From contig DJPH01000005.1 in NCBI GenBank assembly GCA_002439755.1, positions 1 through 64,000 of the forward strand: DNA of 64,000 nt. The letters are read 5' to 3'. The stretch is from Prevotellaceae bacterium UBA6417 (lineage in GTDB: Bacteria > Bacteroidota > Bacteroidia > Bacteroidales > Bacteroidaceae). The notes beneath the pieces were generated by a model. That model worked only from the letters and a program-made list of their open reading frames with translations. It had not been told where the DNA came from and made no database searches. Shown piece after piece: positions 15,073 through 23,427 of the stretch (position 1 is the first letter of the stretch; every line of letters starts with the position of its first letter). The translations under genes were made by a program, and so were the position numbers.

Positions 15073-17931
15073 ATGCAAAAGAAAAAAATCGCAAGCCATA
15101 AAATCATATTGTCCCTGCTCGTGTTTTTGAGTGCATTGACCAGCGGTGCCAAAGAACAGCTGCGCATCATGACATTCAATGTGCCCAAGGGCAATATTCC
15201 GGCCGTTGGACTGAACACATGGCCCAACCGTGCCCTCGCCCTTCAGGCTTTTTTGAACGAAGCGCAGCCCGACCTGTTGGGCATGCAGGAACCACCCGTT
15301 TCCGAACTGACCGACCTGCTTGTGGGAATGCCCGGCTACACGCTTCTGGGCGTTGCCCGCGACGACGGGAAACAGCAAGGCGAATATTCGCCCATCATCT
15401 ACCGCACCGGACGCTTCACCGTGGAGCGCAGCGGCACTTACTGGCTTTCGCTGACACCTGATGTGGTATCGAAAAATTGGGAATCGGCCTGCAACCGCAT
15501 TGCAACATGGGCCATATTCCGCGACAAAGTGACGAAAGCCCGTTTTCTCTATACCAACACCCACCTTGACCACATAAGCAACGATGCGCGCTACCACCAG
15601 ATGCGGGTCATCAAGGAACACGTCAAGCAGCTTTTTGAAGAAGAGGGAGAAATGCCGGCATTCATCACGGGCGACTTCAACAGCAACAAGATGGATGCCA
15701 CATCGCCTGTGAAGGTGGCCGCCGACTATCTTGTGCCCATGAACGACGCCTACAAGATAGCACGCCACAAAAAAGGCGTGACCTATACGTTTCCGGCATC
15801 GAAAGTAAAGATAGACTACATCATGGTGACCAAGGACGTTTCGGTGGAAACCGCCTATATACACAATAGTATCTATGAAAGCGGCCAGCAGATTTCGGAC
15901 CACAACGCCCACTACGCAGACATCGCGTGGAACACCACCAACGAAGAAAAGCGCGATTCGTTGCTGGCCGTTGCCCAAGCCTGCTATGACTCGCTGCTCG
16001 TGTTCAATGCAACCGACGAAAAACTCATTACCGATGCTTCCGACAACGGACAGATTACAAGCGACGGAGCCGAAAAAGGATGCACCTACAAGATGCTCAC
16101 CGACCTCAACACGACCACCGTCTTCTTTTCCCGATACAATTCGCCACAGTCGGCCGGCCGGCTGCACTATCTGCAAGCCGACTTGAAACGCAACGACATC
16201 ACCGCCTTTCGATTGCGCCTGGAACGCAGCCGCATAAGCAGCAACACCAAGCTGGCACCTACCTACATCCGCATCGAAGCCTCCGACAACGGCACTGAAT
16301 GGCACTATATCGCTGACCTCAACGATATGAACTACGGATCGTCCCACGCCTATTGGTCGCCCGTTGTGACCATGCCGCGCGCCTACCGTCACTTGCGTTT
16401 CAGCATCATGCGCACGGGCAATATGGACATTGTAGTTTCAGGCCCCCGTTTTGCCGTGGCCGAATTCCAGCTCTATCCTGCCAACTTGGACAAGGACAAA
16501 TCGCAACGCTATTACGATGCCGGCCTGAACGAAGCAGCCAACACGCTGCTGGAAAAGATGGAAGCAGCCCGCAAGACAGGCTCAGAAGAATCCTGCAGCC
16601 AACTCCTGGCTGCCATACAGGTCGTGCGCTCGCTCTACATCCCAATACACGCCTACAATGCCCTTCTGGAAAAGGCCAAAAACATGCTGAATACATTTAG
16701 CGTAGGAACACAATTGGGACAATGTCCGCAAGAAGCAGCCGACGATCTGGCAGAAGGCATCAGGCAACTGGAGACCGCCACTGCCCCGACAGCAGACAAG
16801 ACAGAGATTGAAAACGCCATGGCTTCACTGCAGACTTTGATGGAAAATTTTGAAGACCGACTTGTCTATTTTGAAGAAGACAAATGGTTCTATCTCGTCA
16901 ACCATGCACGCATCATGTCGGGCACGACACGCAACCGCGTACTTCATTCCGCTTCGGCCGACTCGCGTTTGCCTCTGCTCAACGCTGTAAAAGATTCGGC
17001 AGGCCTTCGTCTCGCACAAGGCACCAACCCCCATGCCATGTGGCGCTTCGTAAAGACTGATGCGGGACGGCACACTTATGCCCTGCAAAACCGCGCCACG
17101 GGTTTCTACCTCGGTCTGACCGACGATGACAATTCGCGTTTCATCAGCAGTACCAATCCCGTATCGTTCACGCCTCTCTTTACCGCGCCCGGTGAGTTCA
17201 GCCTCGGACTTTCGGGCTCGGATCGCTACCTGACGGCCTCGACCGACGGTTTTCTATATAACAGAAAGGATGCCACGGCCGCTTCGAACGCCTCATGGAC
17301 CGTGCAAGAGGTGGCTGCCGACCTGGAGGCCATAGAGATGAAGGTGGCCCCCAACAGCATATCCATTGTATGCTTTCCCTTTCCCGTTGACAATCTGAGC
17401 CGGCTCAACCCCGGAATGCAGGGCTACGCCACCAACAGTGCGCCCGGCCTGCTACCCACACTGTATTTCCAGAAAAAGGAAAGCTTTGCCGCAGGCGAGC
17501 CCTTCGTACTGGTAACGGGCGACCCCAACAAGTTTGACGAATCGGCAGGCAAGACGCTGACGCTGAAACTGACACCGCCCGAACAATTCACAGACAAACC
17601 GCTTGCCGCCAACGGACTCGTAGGGGTGCTCGACAAAAGTCGTGTCCCTTCGGGCTACTTCTTTGAAAAAAGCGTATTGCGCAATCGCACGCGCACTTCC
17701 ACGATAGAAGGACAAAGCGGTTACATTGTCCGCTCGCAAATTGAACCGACCGGACAGCCCATCGACCTCACGGTGCATCTTAACGCAGGCGTGGAAATCA
17801 CCGCCATCGCAGACATCACGGCAGGAAAGACCAACAAAAACGCTGCCTGCCACGACCTGAACGGGCGAAAGCTGCCACGCCCTCAAAAAGGCATCAACAT
17901 CATCGACAGGAAAAAGGTAAAAGTGAAATAA
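15073..17931 (+). CDS. Secreted endonuclease/exonuclease/phosphatase-fold protein with F5/8C and lectin-like modules
   Basis: A 952-aa exported protein starting at MQKKKIASHK, with a signal peptide ending near residue 26. An EEP (DNase I-like) phosphoesterase domain spans about 28-290 with an intact metal/catalytic set: MTFNV, GMQEP (Glu), NTHLDH, TGDFNSNKMD, DYIMVT and ISDHNAHYADI. A discoidin-like domain follows (about 315-480), then helices, a trefoil/ricin-like module from KWFYLVNHARIM (about 600-745), and a C-terminal beta module ending CHDLNGRKL...KGINIIDRKKVKVK that matches the tail of the upstream protein. EEP enzymes cut phosphodiester bonds in DNA, RNA, phospholipids or inositol phosphates; the substrate here is unknown. 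It may be co-expressed with the preceding gene by read-through. Confidence 0.87.
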   Translation: MQKKKIASHKIILSLLVFLSALTSGAKEQLRIMTFNVPKGNIPAVGLNTWPNRALALQAFLNEAQPDLLGMQEPPVSELTDLLVGMPGYTLLGVARDDGKQQGEYSPIIYRTGRFTVERSGTYWLSLTPDVVSKNWESACNRIATWAIFRDKVTKARFLYTNTHLDHISNDARYHQMRVIKEHVKQLFEEEGEMPAFITGDFNSNKMDATSPVKVAADYLVPMNDAYKIARHKKGVTYTFPASKVKIDYIMVTKDVSVETAYIHNSIYESGQQISDHNAHYADIAWNTTNEEKRDSLLAVAQACYDSLLVFNATDEKLITDASDNGQITSDGAEKGCTYKMLTDLNTTTVFFSRYNSPQSAGRLHYLQADLKRNDITAFRLRLERSRISSNTKLAPTYIRIEASDNGTEWHYIADLNDMNYGSSHAYWSPVVTMPRAYRHLRFSIMRTGNMDIVVSGPRFAVAEFQLYPANLDKDKSQRYYDAGLNEAANTLLEKMEAARKTGSEESCSQLLAAIQVVRSLYIPIHAYNALLEKAKNMLNTFSVGTQLGQCPQEAADDLAEGIRQLETATAPTADKTEIENAMASLQTLMENFEDRLVYFEEDKWFYLVNHARIMSGTTRNRVLHSASADSRLPLLNAVKDSAGLRLAQGTNPHAMWRFVKTDAGRHTYALQNRATGFYLGLTDDDNSRFISSTNPVSFTPLFTAPGEFSLGLSGSDRYLTASTDGFLYNRKDATAASNASWTVQEVAADLEAIEMKVAPNSISIVCFPFPVDNLSRLNPGMQGYATNSAPGLLPTLYFQKKESFAAGEPFVLVTGDPNKFDESAGKTLTLKLTPPEQFTDKPLAANGLVGVLDKSRVPSGYFFEKSVLRNRTRTSTIEGQSGYIVRSQIEPTGQPIDLTVHLNAGVEITAIADITAGKTNKNAACHDLNGRKLPRPQKGINIIDRKKVKVK

Positions 17932-17932
17932 C

Positions 17933-17975
17933 GCAGAAAGCCCCGCGATCGAAAACGTTTCGCGGGGCTTTCTGC
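17933..17975. terminator. Strong bidirectional hairpin terminator
   Basis: A perfect 16-bp stem, GCAGAAAGCCCCGCGA (17933-17948) with 17960-17975, around an 11-nt loop. It separates the convergent secreted-protein gene and the 72-aa/zeta pair. Confidence 0.85.
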
Positions 17976-17999
17976 ATACCTGTATTTATGCACCGAAGC

Positions 18000-18218
18000 T
18001 TATTCGTCTTCTTCAAAATGCTGTTTCCACCATTCGGAGAGCTTCACTTCCCTGAGGAAACTGCGGGCATCGACTTCTTCGAACGTTCCGTCTAAACGAC
18101 CAAAGACCATCGTACGCCCCAAAGCCGCATCGAGCTCCAACAGTTTTCTGTTGGAACAGGCCAGCCCGTGCTGTATCAGCTGCGCATAGGGCGACATGTT
18201 ATTTTTGAGCGAGTCCAT
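18000..18218 (-). CDS. Small protein (72 aa) overlapping the zeta-toxin-like gene
   Basis: No family recognised. The protein is acidic at the C-terminus (WWKQHFEEDE) and mostly helical in appearance, with a central stretch LDAALGRTMVFGRLDGTFEEVDARSFLRE. It starts at the ATG at 18218, 20 bp before the zeta-like gene ends, in another frame, so translation is likely coupled. The overlap and size suggest a partner, possibly an antitoxin or regulatory subunit, but the order (ATPase first) is the reverse of classical epsilon-zeta loci. Function is inferred from position only. Confidence 0.7.
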   Translation of the reverse strand: MDSLKNNMSPYAQLIQHGLACSNRKLLELDAALGRTMVFGRLDGTFEEVDARSFLREVKLSEWWKQHFEEDE

Positions 18219-18780
18219 AGTCCATTATGCGTTTGAAACGGTTGAAATCGTATATCTTTGTCACGCCATCGGTGGCTTCGGCCAGCACTACCGACTGCCC
18301 GGTGTTGTTGTCGATAAGCATCCACCTGTCTACTTCGTGGCTGTATATGTTGAACAGGTTGCGGATTCCGGCATCGTAGCGGCGGCGTATCACGTCTTCG
18401 GGAATGTTGTGGCCGCCTTCGGCCACGCGTTTGGCCACGCGCTCGATGGCCACCTCGGGCGATGAGAGCCAAAAGAAAATAAGCTCGACCTGATAACCGG
18501 CCTTATGGGCCTTTTTGATGAGACTGACGTAGGAACGGGTGGAAAGCGTCGTTTCAAGGGCAAATGTGGCCTTTCTCACCATGAGCGAACTGATGCGTTC
18601 CAGCATCAGGCGGCCGGCTTCGAGCGAAACTCGCTCGGGATGGAACGGTGAAAGGCCGCGGGCGATTTCATCGGCATTGACAAATTCGTCACATTGCAGG
18701 ATTTGGGGCAAGATATTAAGCGAAGCTGTTGTTTTTCCGGCTCCGTTGCACCCTGCAATGATATAAATCTTTTGCGCCAT
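18199..18780 (-). CDS. Zeta-toxin family P-loop kinase
   Basis: A 193-aa AAA/zeta-type kinase-like protein. The Walker A motif GCNGAGKTT (residues 10-18) follows the first strand IYIIA. FVNADEIARGLSPF, RKATFALETTLSTRSY and IFFWLSSPEVAIERVAKRVAEGGH are the substrate-Asp, helix and lid-arginine elements typical of the COG4185/zeta family; DVIRRRYDAGIRNLFN supplies further lid arginines. Zeta toxins phosphorylate UDP-N-acetylglucosamine to block wall synthesis, but chromosomal relatives may have other substrates. Promoter box at 18815-18822. The 72-aa gene overlaps the 3' end. Whether it is toxic is not shown by sequence. Confidence 0.85.
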   Translation of the reverse strand: MAQKIYIIAGCNGAGKTTASLNILPQILQCDEFVNADEIARGLSPFHPERVSLEAGRLMLERISSLMVRKATFALETTLSTRSYVSLIKKAHKAGYQVELIFFWLSSPEVAIERVAKRVAEGGHNIPEDVIRRRYDAGIRNLFNIYSHEVDRWMLIDNNTGQSVVLAEATDGVTKIYDFNRFKRIMDYGLAQK

Positions 18781-18814
18781 CTGTGATTATAGTTACAACT
18801 TTTCCTTGTAAGTG

Positions 18815-18822
18815 CAAAGGTA
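18815..18822 (-). promoter_or_regulatory. -7 box (TACCTTTG) for the zeta-like operon
   Basis: The reverse strand reads TACCTTTGCACTT 34 bp upstream of the zeta-like ATG at 18780. Confidence 0.6.
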
Positions 18823-18848
18823 GCACAAAGGAAGAAAATACAATGGAT

Positions 18849-19559
18849 TCAACGTATGAAAAAATCCTTTACAAGGTCGGCATAAGCCTTGCTGCGGCAG
18901 CCCGAAGCCTCGGTGAGCAGCAACTCTGCGGTATCTACAGCACCGCTCTCGCGCGAAAAGACCAGAACCTCGCGTTTGCAGGGCTTTCCCGGCTTGGTGA
19001 ATATGCGATGGCGTCTGCGCAGATGCAGCCCCGACTGCCAGCATTGAAAAATGAAATGTTCCGTATCGCGTGCCGGCAATATCACGGAAAAGCAACCGTC
19101 AGCGGCAAGCAGGCGCACGACGGTGGCGACGAGACACGCATGAGGCAGGCTGTCGCAGCGGCGCGCCGCATCTCGTCGAATACTCGAAGCATCGGGCGAG
19201 TTCTCGTAATAGGGCGGATTGCTCACTATAAGGTCATAGTTTTTTTGGGGGGCAAAGTCACATGCATCAGCCCTGACAGACTGCAAACGCGCGGCCCAAG
19301 GCGATGCATTGAAGTTGTCGGCAGCCTGACCGACAGCATCTCCGTCAATATCGATGCCGGTAATTTGAGCCTCGGGCGCCCGTTGTGCCAGCAACAGGGC
19401 AACAAGACCACTGCCCGTGCCTATATCAAGAAACCGTCGGCCCGATACAGGCGACAACAACCCCAGAAGAACTCCGTCGGTGCCCACCTTCATGGCACAC
19501 CTTGCGTGGCACACACTGAAACGGCGGAACTGAAACACCTGTGATTTGTCTGCTTTCAT
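18849..19559 (-). CDS. trmN6: tRNA1(Val) A37 N6-methyltransferase
   Basis: A 236-aa class I SAM-dependent methyltransferase that makes m6A37 in tRNA-Val. The SAM site is FLDIGTGSGLVALLLAQR (about 43-60), the acidic strand is ITGIDIDGDAV, and the catalytic motif is SNPPYYENS, the NPPY of N6-adenine methylases. The early FRRFSVCHARCAMKVGTDGVLLG stretch is typical of the YfiC/TrmN6 group (Q.....MKVgTDg.LLG). It is divergent from lon and has its own promoter at 19582-19589. Confidence 0.88.
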   Translation of the reverse strand: MKADKSQVFQFRRFSVCHARCAMKVGTDGVLLGLLSPVSGRRFLDIGTGSGLVALLLAQRAPEAQITGIDIDGDAVGQAADNFNASPWAARLQSVRADACDFAPQKNYDLIVSNPPYYENSPDASSIRRDAARRCDSLPHACLVATVVRLLAADGCFSVILPARDTEHFIFQCWQSGLHLRRRHRIFTKPGKPCKREVLVFSRESGAVDTAELLLTEASGCRSKAYADLVKDFFIR

Positions 19560-19581
19560 TCATGATAGCGTTAAATTACTG

Positions 19582-19589
19582 CAAAAGTA
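19582..19589 (-). promoter_or_regulatory. -7 box (TACTTTTG) for trmN6
   Basis: The reverse strand reads TACTTTTGCAGT 22 bp before the ATG at 19559. Confidence 0.55.
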
Positions 19590-19754
19590 AGCAGATTCAG
19601 CCAAACGACGGCAAGCGGAGCAGAGCAAAAGAGTTTGGCAGAATATTTTCCGCCCTATGAATTTTGGCATGCAGTTTGCTTGTAAAACGGGTGAAAATTT
19701 CGTTGGCCAAAGGAAATGAGAAAGCCATTTTCCCGAAGTCTCGATTAAATGCAC

Positions 19755-19762
19755 TAACTTTG
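19755..19762 (+). promoter_or_regulatory. -7 box (TAACTTTG) for lon
   Basis: TAACTTTGC lies 57 bp upstream of lon. The remaining 19590-19754 between the divergent promoters shows no gene. Confidence 0.6.
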
Positions 19763-19819
19763 CACTTTCTAAGACAATAGCCACCGAGAAAATAAAAACA
19801 TAGAATCAAAGTTGTCAAG

Positions 19820-22282
19820 ATGAACGACGAATCAACACAGAATCCATTTTCACTCATAGCCGACTTTGACGGCGACATACAGAACTTATTCAATATAGAA
19901 ACGGGAGGCTCGCTCCCTATTTTGCCATTAAGAAACATGGTGCTGTTTCCCGGCATCGTCATTCCCGTAGCGATCGAGCGGCAATTTTCATTGGATGTGA
20001 TCCGCATGGCCAAGGAAAACGATGCATTCATCGGTGTGGTTTGTCAAAACAATCCCGCCACCGACCGACCGACCGAAAAAGATCTTTACAAAACGGGAAC
20101 CATCGCCAAGGTTATGCGCATTCTGGAACTTCCCGACAAGCGCACCACGGTACTGCTGCAAGGATTCTGCCGCTTTAAGCTGGGAAAAATCTTACAGACG
20201 GAACCTTTCTATACGGCACAGACAAGACAATTGAAAGAAGTTTGCCCCAACGCAGAAAACAGCGAGTTTTCGGCATTGGTGGATGCCTGCCGGGATTTGA
20301 CATTCCGCCTGTTCAAGCTGAACGATACAATGCGCGACGAATCGTGCTTTGCCATCAAGAATATTTCCAACAAGATATTTCTGGTCAACTTCATCTGCAC
20401 CAACCTGCCAATACCCATTTCAGAAAAAATGGAGCTATTGCAAGTGGGCAACGTCAAAGACCGCGCCTACAAATTGCTTTCCATTCTAAACAGGGAACTG
20501 CAGTATGCTTCGCTGAAAGCCAACATACAAGAGCGAACACGCGAAGACCTGGACCAGCAACAAAAGGAATATTTTCTGCAACAGCAGATTAAGAACATGC
20601 AGGACGAGCTGGGAGAATCGCCTGCCGACCAAGACTTCAAGGAACTTGAGGAAAAGGCCTCAAAGAAGAAGTGGCCGGAAGAGATTCAAAAGGCTTTTGA
20701 GCGGGAATTGGCCAAGCTGGAACGCATCAACCCGCAAAGTCCCGACTATAACGTCCAGATGAACTATCTGCAGACAATGACAAATTTGCCATGGAACGAA
20801 TATACCGTCGACAACATCGACATCAAAAAGGCGGAAAAGACACTTGACCACGATCACTACGGACTGGAAAAAGTAAAAGAGCGCATTTTGGAGCATTTGG
20901 CCATCATCAAACTGCGCGGCAACTTCAAATCGCCCATCATCTGCCTGTACGGTCCTCCGGGCATCGGAAAAACCTCATTGGGCAAAAGCATCGCCAAGGC
21001 TCTGAAGCGCAAATACGTCAGAATGTCGCTTGGCGGCGTGCACGATGAAGCCGAAATCCGCGGACACCGGCGCACCTACGTGGGAGCCATGCCCGGCCGA
21101 ATCATCCAGAACCTCATCAAATGCGGCTCAAGCAATCCGGTTTTCGTTTTGGACGAAATAGATAAGGTGACACAGGCCACCATCAACGGCGACCCGGCTT
21201 CGGCGCTGCTCGAAGTGCTCGACCCTGAGCAAAACTCCGCATTCCACGACAACTATCTCGACTTGGACTACGACTTGTCCAAAGTGCTGTTCATCGCTAC
21301 GGCCAACACACTGAGCACGATTCCAGCTCCGCTGCTCGACCGTATGGAACTGATTGAAATGAGCGGCTACATCACAGAAGAGAAAATCGAGATAGCCAAA
21401 CGCCACCTAATACCCCGCGAAAAAGAAGAGGCAGGCTTCCGCAAAGACCAGAAGATCAACTTTACCAAAGGGGCGTTGGAAAGGCTCATCGAGCAGTATA
21501 CACGCGAAAGCGGCGTGCGCCAATTGGAAAAGCGCATCAACGAAATATTCCGAAAAGAAGCGTTTGTCTATGTAAAGGACGGCACCATTCCCTATCCCAC
21601 CATCAAGGAAGAGGATCTGCCCCTGCTGCTCAAGAAACCGCCTTTCACACGCGACCAATATCAGGGCAACGACTACGCCGGAGTTGTCACGGGATTGGCC
21701 TGGACCTCTGTAGGCGGAGAAATACTCTACATCGAAACGAGTGTAAGCCGTGGAAAAGGGTCGAAGCTCACGCTTACTGGAAATCTGGGCGACGTGATGA
21801 AGGAATCGGCCGTTCTTGCTTTGGAATACATCAAAGCGCATGCCGACACATTAGGCATAGATCCCGGCGTGTTCGACAATTGGAACATCCATATCCACGT
21901 GCCCGAAGGAGCCGTGCCCAAAGACGGTCCCTCGGCCGGTATCACCATCGCCACGTCCATTGCCTCGGCACTGACACAGCGCAAGGTGCGGAAAGGCATT
22001 GCCATGACGGGCGAAATCACACTGCGCGGAAAGGTATTGCCGGTAGGAGGCATCAAGGAAAAGATTCTGGCTGCCAAGCGTGCAGGCATCACCATGATTG
22101 CACTCAGCAGGGAAAACCAAAAAGACATAGAGGAAATTCCGGAAATCTATCTGAAAGGTGTCACGTTCAAATATGTCGACGACGTGCAGGACGTATTGAA
22201 AATCGCACTGACCGATGAAAAGGTCGACAACCCCATAGACTTTACGGTTGCTGAAGAAGTCAAAGACGAAGCCCGGCCATGA
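19820..22282 (+). CDS. lon: ATP-dependent protease Lon
   Basis: A cytosolic AAA+ serine protease degrading misfolded and regulatory proteins. The 820-aa sequence has the LonA layout: N-terminal substrate domain beginning at LPILPLRNMVLFPG (about 30-240), a coiled region with QQKEYFLQQQIKNMQDELGE, AAA+ module with Walker A GPPGIGKTS (about 377-385) and Walker B VFVLDEIDKV, and the C-terminal protease domain with DGPSAGI (catalytic Ser near 705) and the partner Lys in GGIKEKILAAKRAG. All catalytic elements are intact. Its stop codon overlaps the tgt start (ATGA at 22279), so tgt is coupled. No heat-shock operator was recognised. Confidence 0.97.
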   Translation: MNDESTQNPFSLIADFDGDIQNLFNIETGGSLPILPLRNMVLFPGIVIPVAIERQFSLDVIRMAKENDAFIGVVCQNNPATDRPTEKDLYKTGTIAKVMRILELPDKRTTVLLQGFCRFKLGKILQTEPFYTAQTRQLKEVCPNAENSEFSALVDACRDLTFRLFKLNDTMRDESCFAIKNISNKIFLVNFICTNLPIPISEKMELLQVGNVKDRAYKLLSILNRELQYASLKANIQERTREDLDQQQKEYFLQQQIKNMQDELGESPADQDFKELEEKASKKKWPEEIQKAFERELAKLERINPQSPDYNVQMNYLQTMTNLPWNEYTVDNIDIKKAEKTLDHDHYGLEKVKERILEHLAIIKLRGNFKSPIICLYGPPGIGKTSLGKSIAKALKRKYVRMSLGGVHDEAEIRGHRRTYVGAMPGRIIQNLIKCGSSNPVFVLDEIDKVTQATINGDPASALLEVLDPEQNSAFHDNYLDLDYDLSKVLFIATANTLSTIPAPLLDRMELIEMSGYITEEKIEIAKRHLIPREKEEAGFRKDQKINFTKGALERLIEQYTRESGVRQLEKRINEIFRKEAFVYVKDGTIPYPTIKEEDLPLLLKKPPFTRDQYQGNDYAGVVTGLAWTSVGGEILYIETSVSRGKGSKLTLTGNLGDVMKESAVLALEYIKAHADTLGIDPGVFDNWNIHIHVPEGAVPKDGPSAGITIATSIASALTQRKVRKGIAMTGEITLRGKVLPVGGIKEKILAAKRAGITMIALSRENQKDIEEIPEIYLKGVTFKYVDDVQDVLKIALTDEKVDNPIDFTVAEEVKDEARP

Positions 22283-23409
22283 CCTTTGAACTGCAGCATA
22301 CCGACAGCCAAAGCGAAGCCCGTGCAGGCTTGATAGAAACCGACCACGGCCCGATAGAAACCCCCATTTTCATGCCGGTGGGCACAGAAGCCTCGGTCAA
22401 AGCCGTGCACACCCATGAACTGACCGGCGACATTCACGCGCAAATCATTCTGGGCAATACTTACCACCTGTACCTGCGCCCGGGCATCGACATCATCCGA
22501 AAAGCCGGCGGACTGCACAAGTTCAACGGCTTTGACCGGCCGATGCTGACCGACAGCGGAGGATTTCAGGTGTTTTCGCTCGCCAACATACGCAAGCTAA
22601 AAGAAGAAGGATGCGAATTCAGGTCGCACATTGATGGCAGCAAGCATTTCTTTACTCCTGAAAAAGTCATCGACATTGAGCGCGCCATCGGAGCAGACAT
22701 CATGATGGCTTTCGACGAGTGCCCGCCGGGTACGTCCGACTATAACTATGCAAAAAAAAGCCTGCAACTTACGCACAAATGGCTGAAACGCTGCTTCCAA
22801 CGGTTCAACGAAACCGAGCCTCTCTATGGCTACAGGCAGTCATTGTTTCCCATCGTACAAGGATGCGTCTACAAAGATCTGCGTGAAGAAAGCGCCCGCT
22901 ATGTCTCCGAATTCGATGCCGACGGTTATGCCATAGGCGGTCTGGCCGTGGGCGAGCCTGCCGAAAAAATGTATGAGATGATCGAGATCGTCAATGCCAT
23001 ACTGCCCAAAGACAGGCCAAGGTATCTGATGGGAGTGGGTACGCCGGCCAACATTCTGGAAGCCATTGCACGCGGAGTAGACATGTTCGACTGTGTGATG
23101 CCCACACGCAACGGGCGCAACGCGATGCTCTTCACCTGGCAGGGCACCATGAACCTGCGCAACCAGAAATGGCAGGACGATTTCACTGAAATCGACGAAG
23201 ACGGCACAAGCTACGTTGACCATCAATACACCAAAGCTTATCTGCACCATTTGTTTAAGGCCAAGGAACTGCTGGCCATGCAGATAGCCTCCATACACAA
23301 TCTTGCATTCTATTTGGAATTGGTGCGCCGGGCACGATTGCACATCCAAGAGGGAGACTTCATGTCTTGGAAAAATCGGATAATCCCCATGCTGCAGCAC
23401 CGCAGATGA
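22279..23409 (+). CDS. tgt: Queuine tRNA-ribosyltransferase (Tgt), lacking the zinc cysteines
   Basis: Exchanges guanine-34 of GUN-anticodon tRNAs for the queuosine precursor. The 376-aa TIM-barrel enzyme has the family motifs ETPIFMPVGTEASVKAV, LGNTYHLYLRPG, LTDSGGFQVFSL (with the substrate Asp), FDECPPG, VQGCVYKDLREES, GGLAVGEP, and the nucleophile region RGVDMFDCVMPTRNGR. The usual C-terminal zinc site (CxCxxC plus His) is absent: the equivalent stretch reads DEDGTSYVDHQYTKAYLHHLF, with no Cys. I believe this is common in Bacteroidota Tgt, but this could not be checked. It overlaps lon by 4 bp and precedes the LptF/G permease by 18 bp, so lon-tgt-permease is probably one operon. Confidence 0.94.
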   Translation: MTFELQHTDSQSEARAGLIETDHGPIETPIFMPVGTEASVKAVHTHELTGDIHAQIILGNTYHLYLRPGIDIIRKAGGLHKFNGFDRPMLTDSGGFQVFSLANIRKLKEEGCEFRSHIDGSKHFFTPEKVIDIERAIGADIMMAFDECPPGTSDYNYAKKSLQLTHKWLKRCFQRFNETEPLYGYRQSLFPIVQGCVYKDLREESARYVSEFDADGYAIGGLAVGEPAEKMYEMIEIVNAILPKDRPRYLMGVGTPANILEAIARGVDMFDCVMPTRNGRNAMLFTWQGTMNLRNQKWQDDFTEIDEDGTSYVDHQYTKAYLHHLFKAKELLAMQIASIHNLAFYLELVRRARLHIQEGDFMSWKNRIIPMLQHRR

Positions 23410-23427
23410 AACAACAGCCATAGCGAC

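Noticed and set aside
15001..16392. A 463-aa reverse-strand open frame opposite the phosphoesterase gene
   Set aside because: It is antisense to an intact EEP domain, runs through the terminator at 15007-15047 and has no family features.
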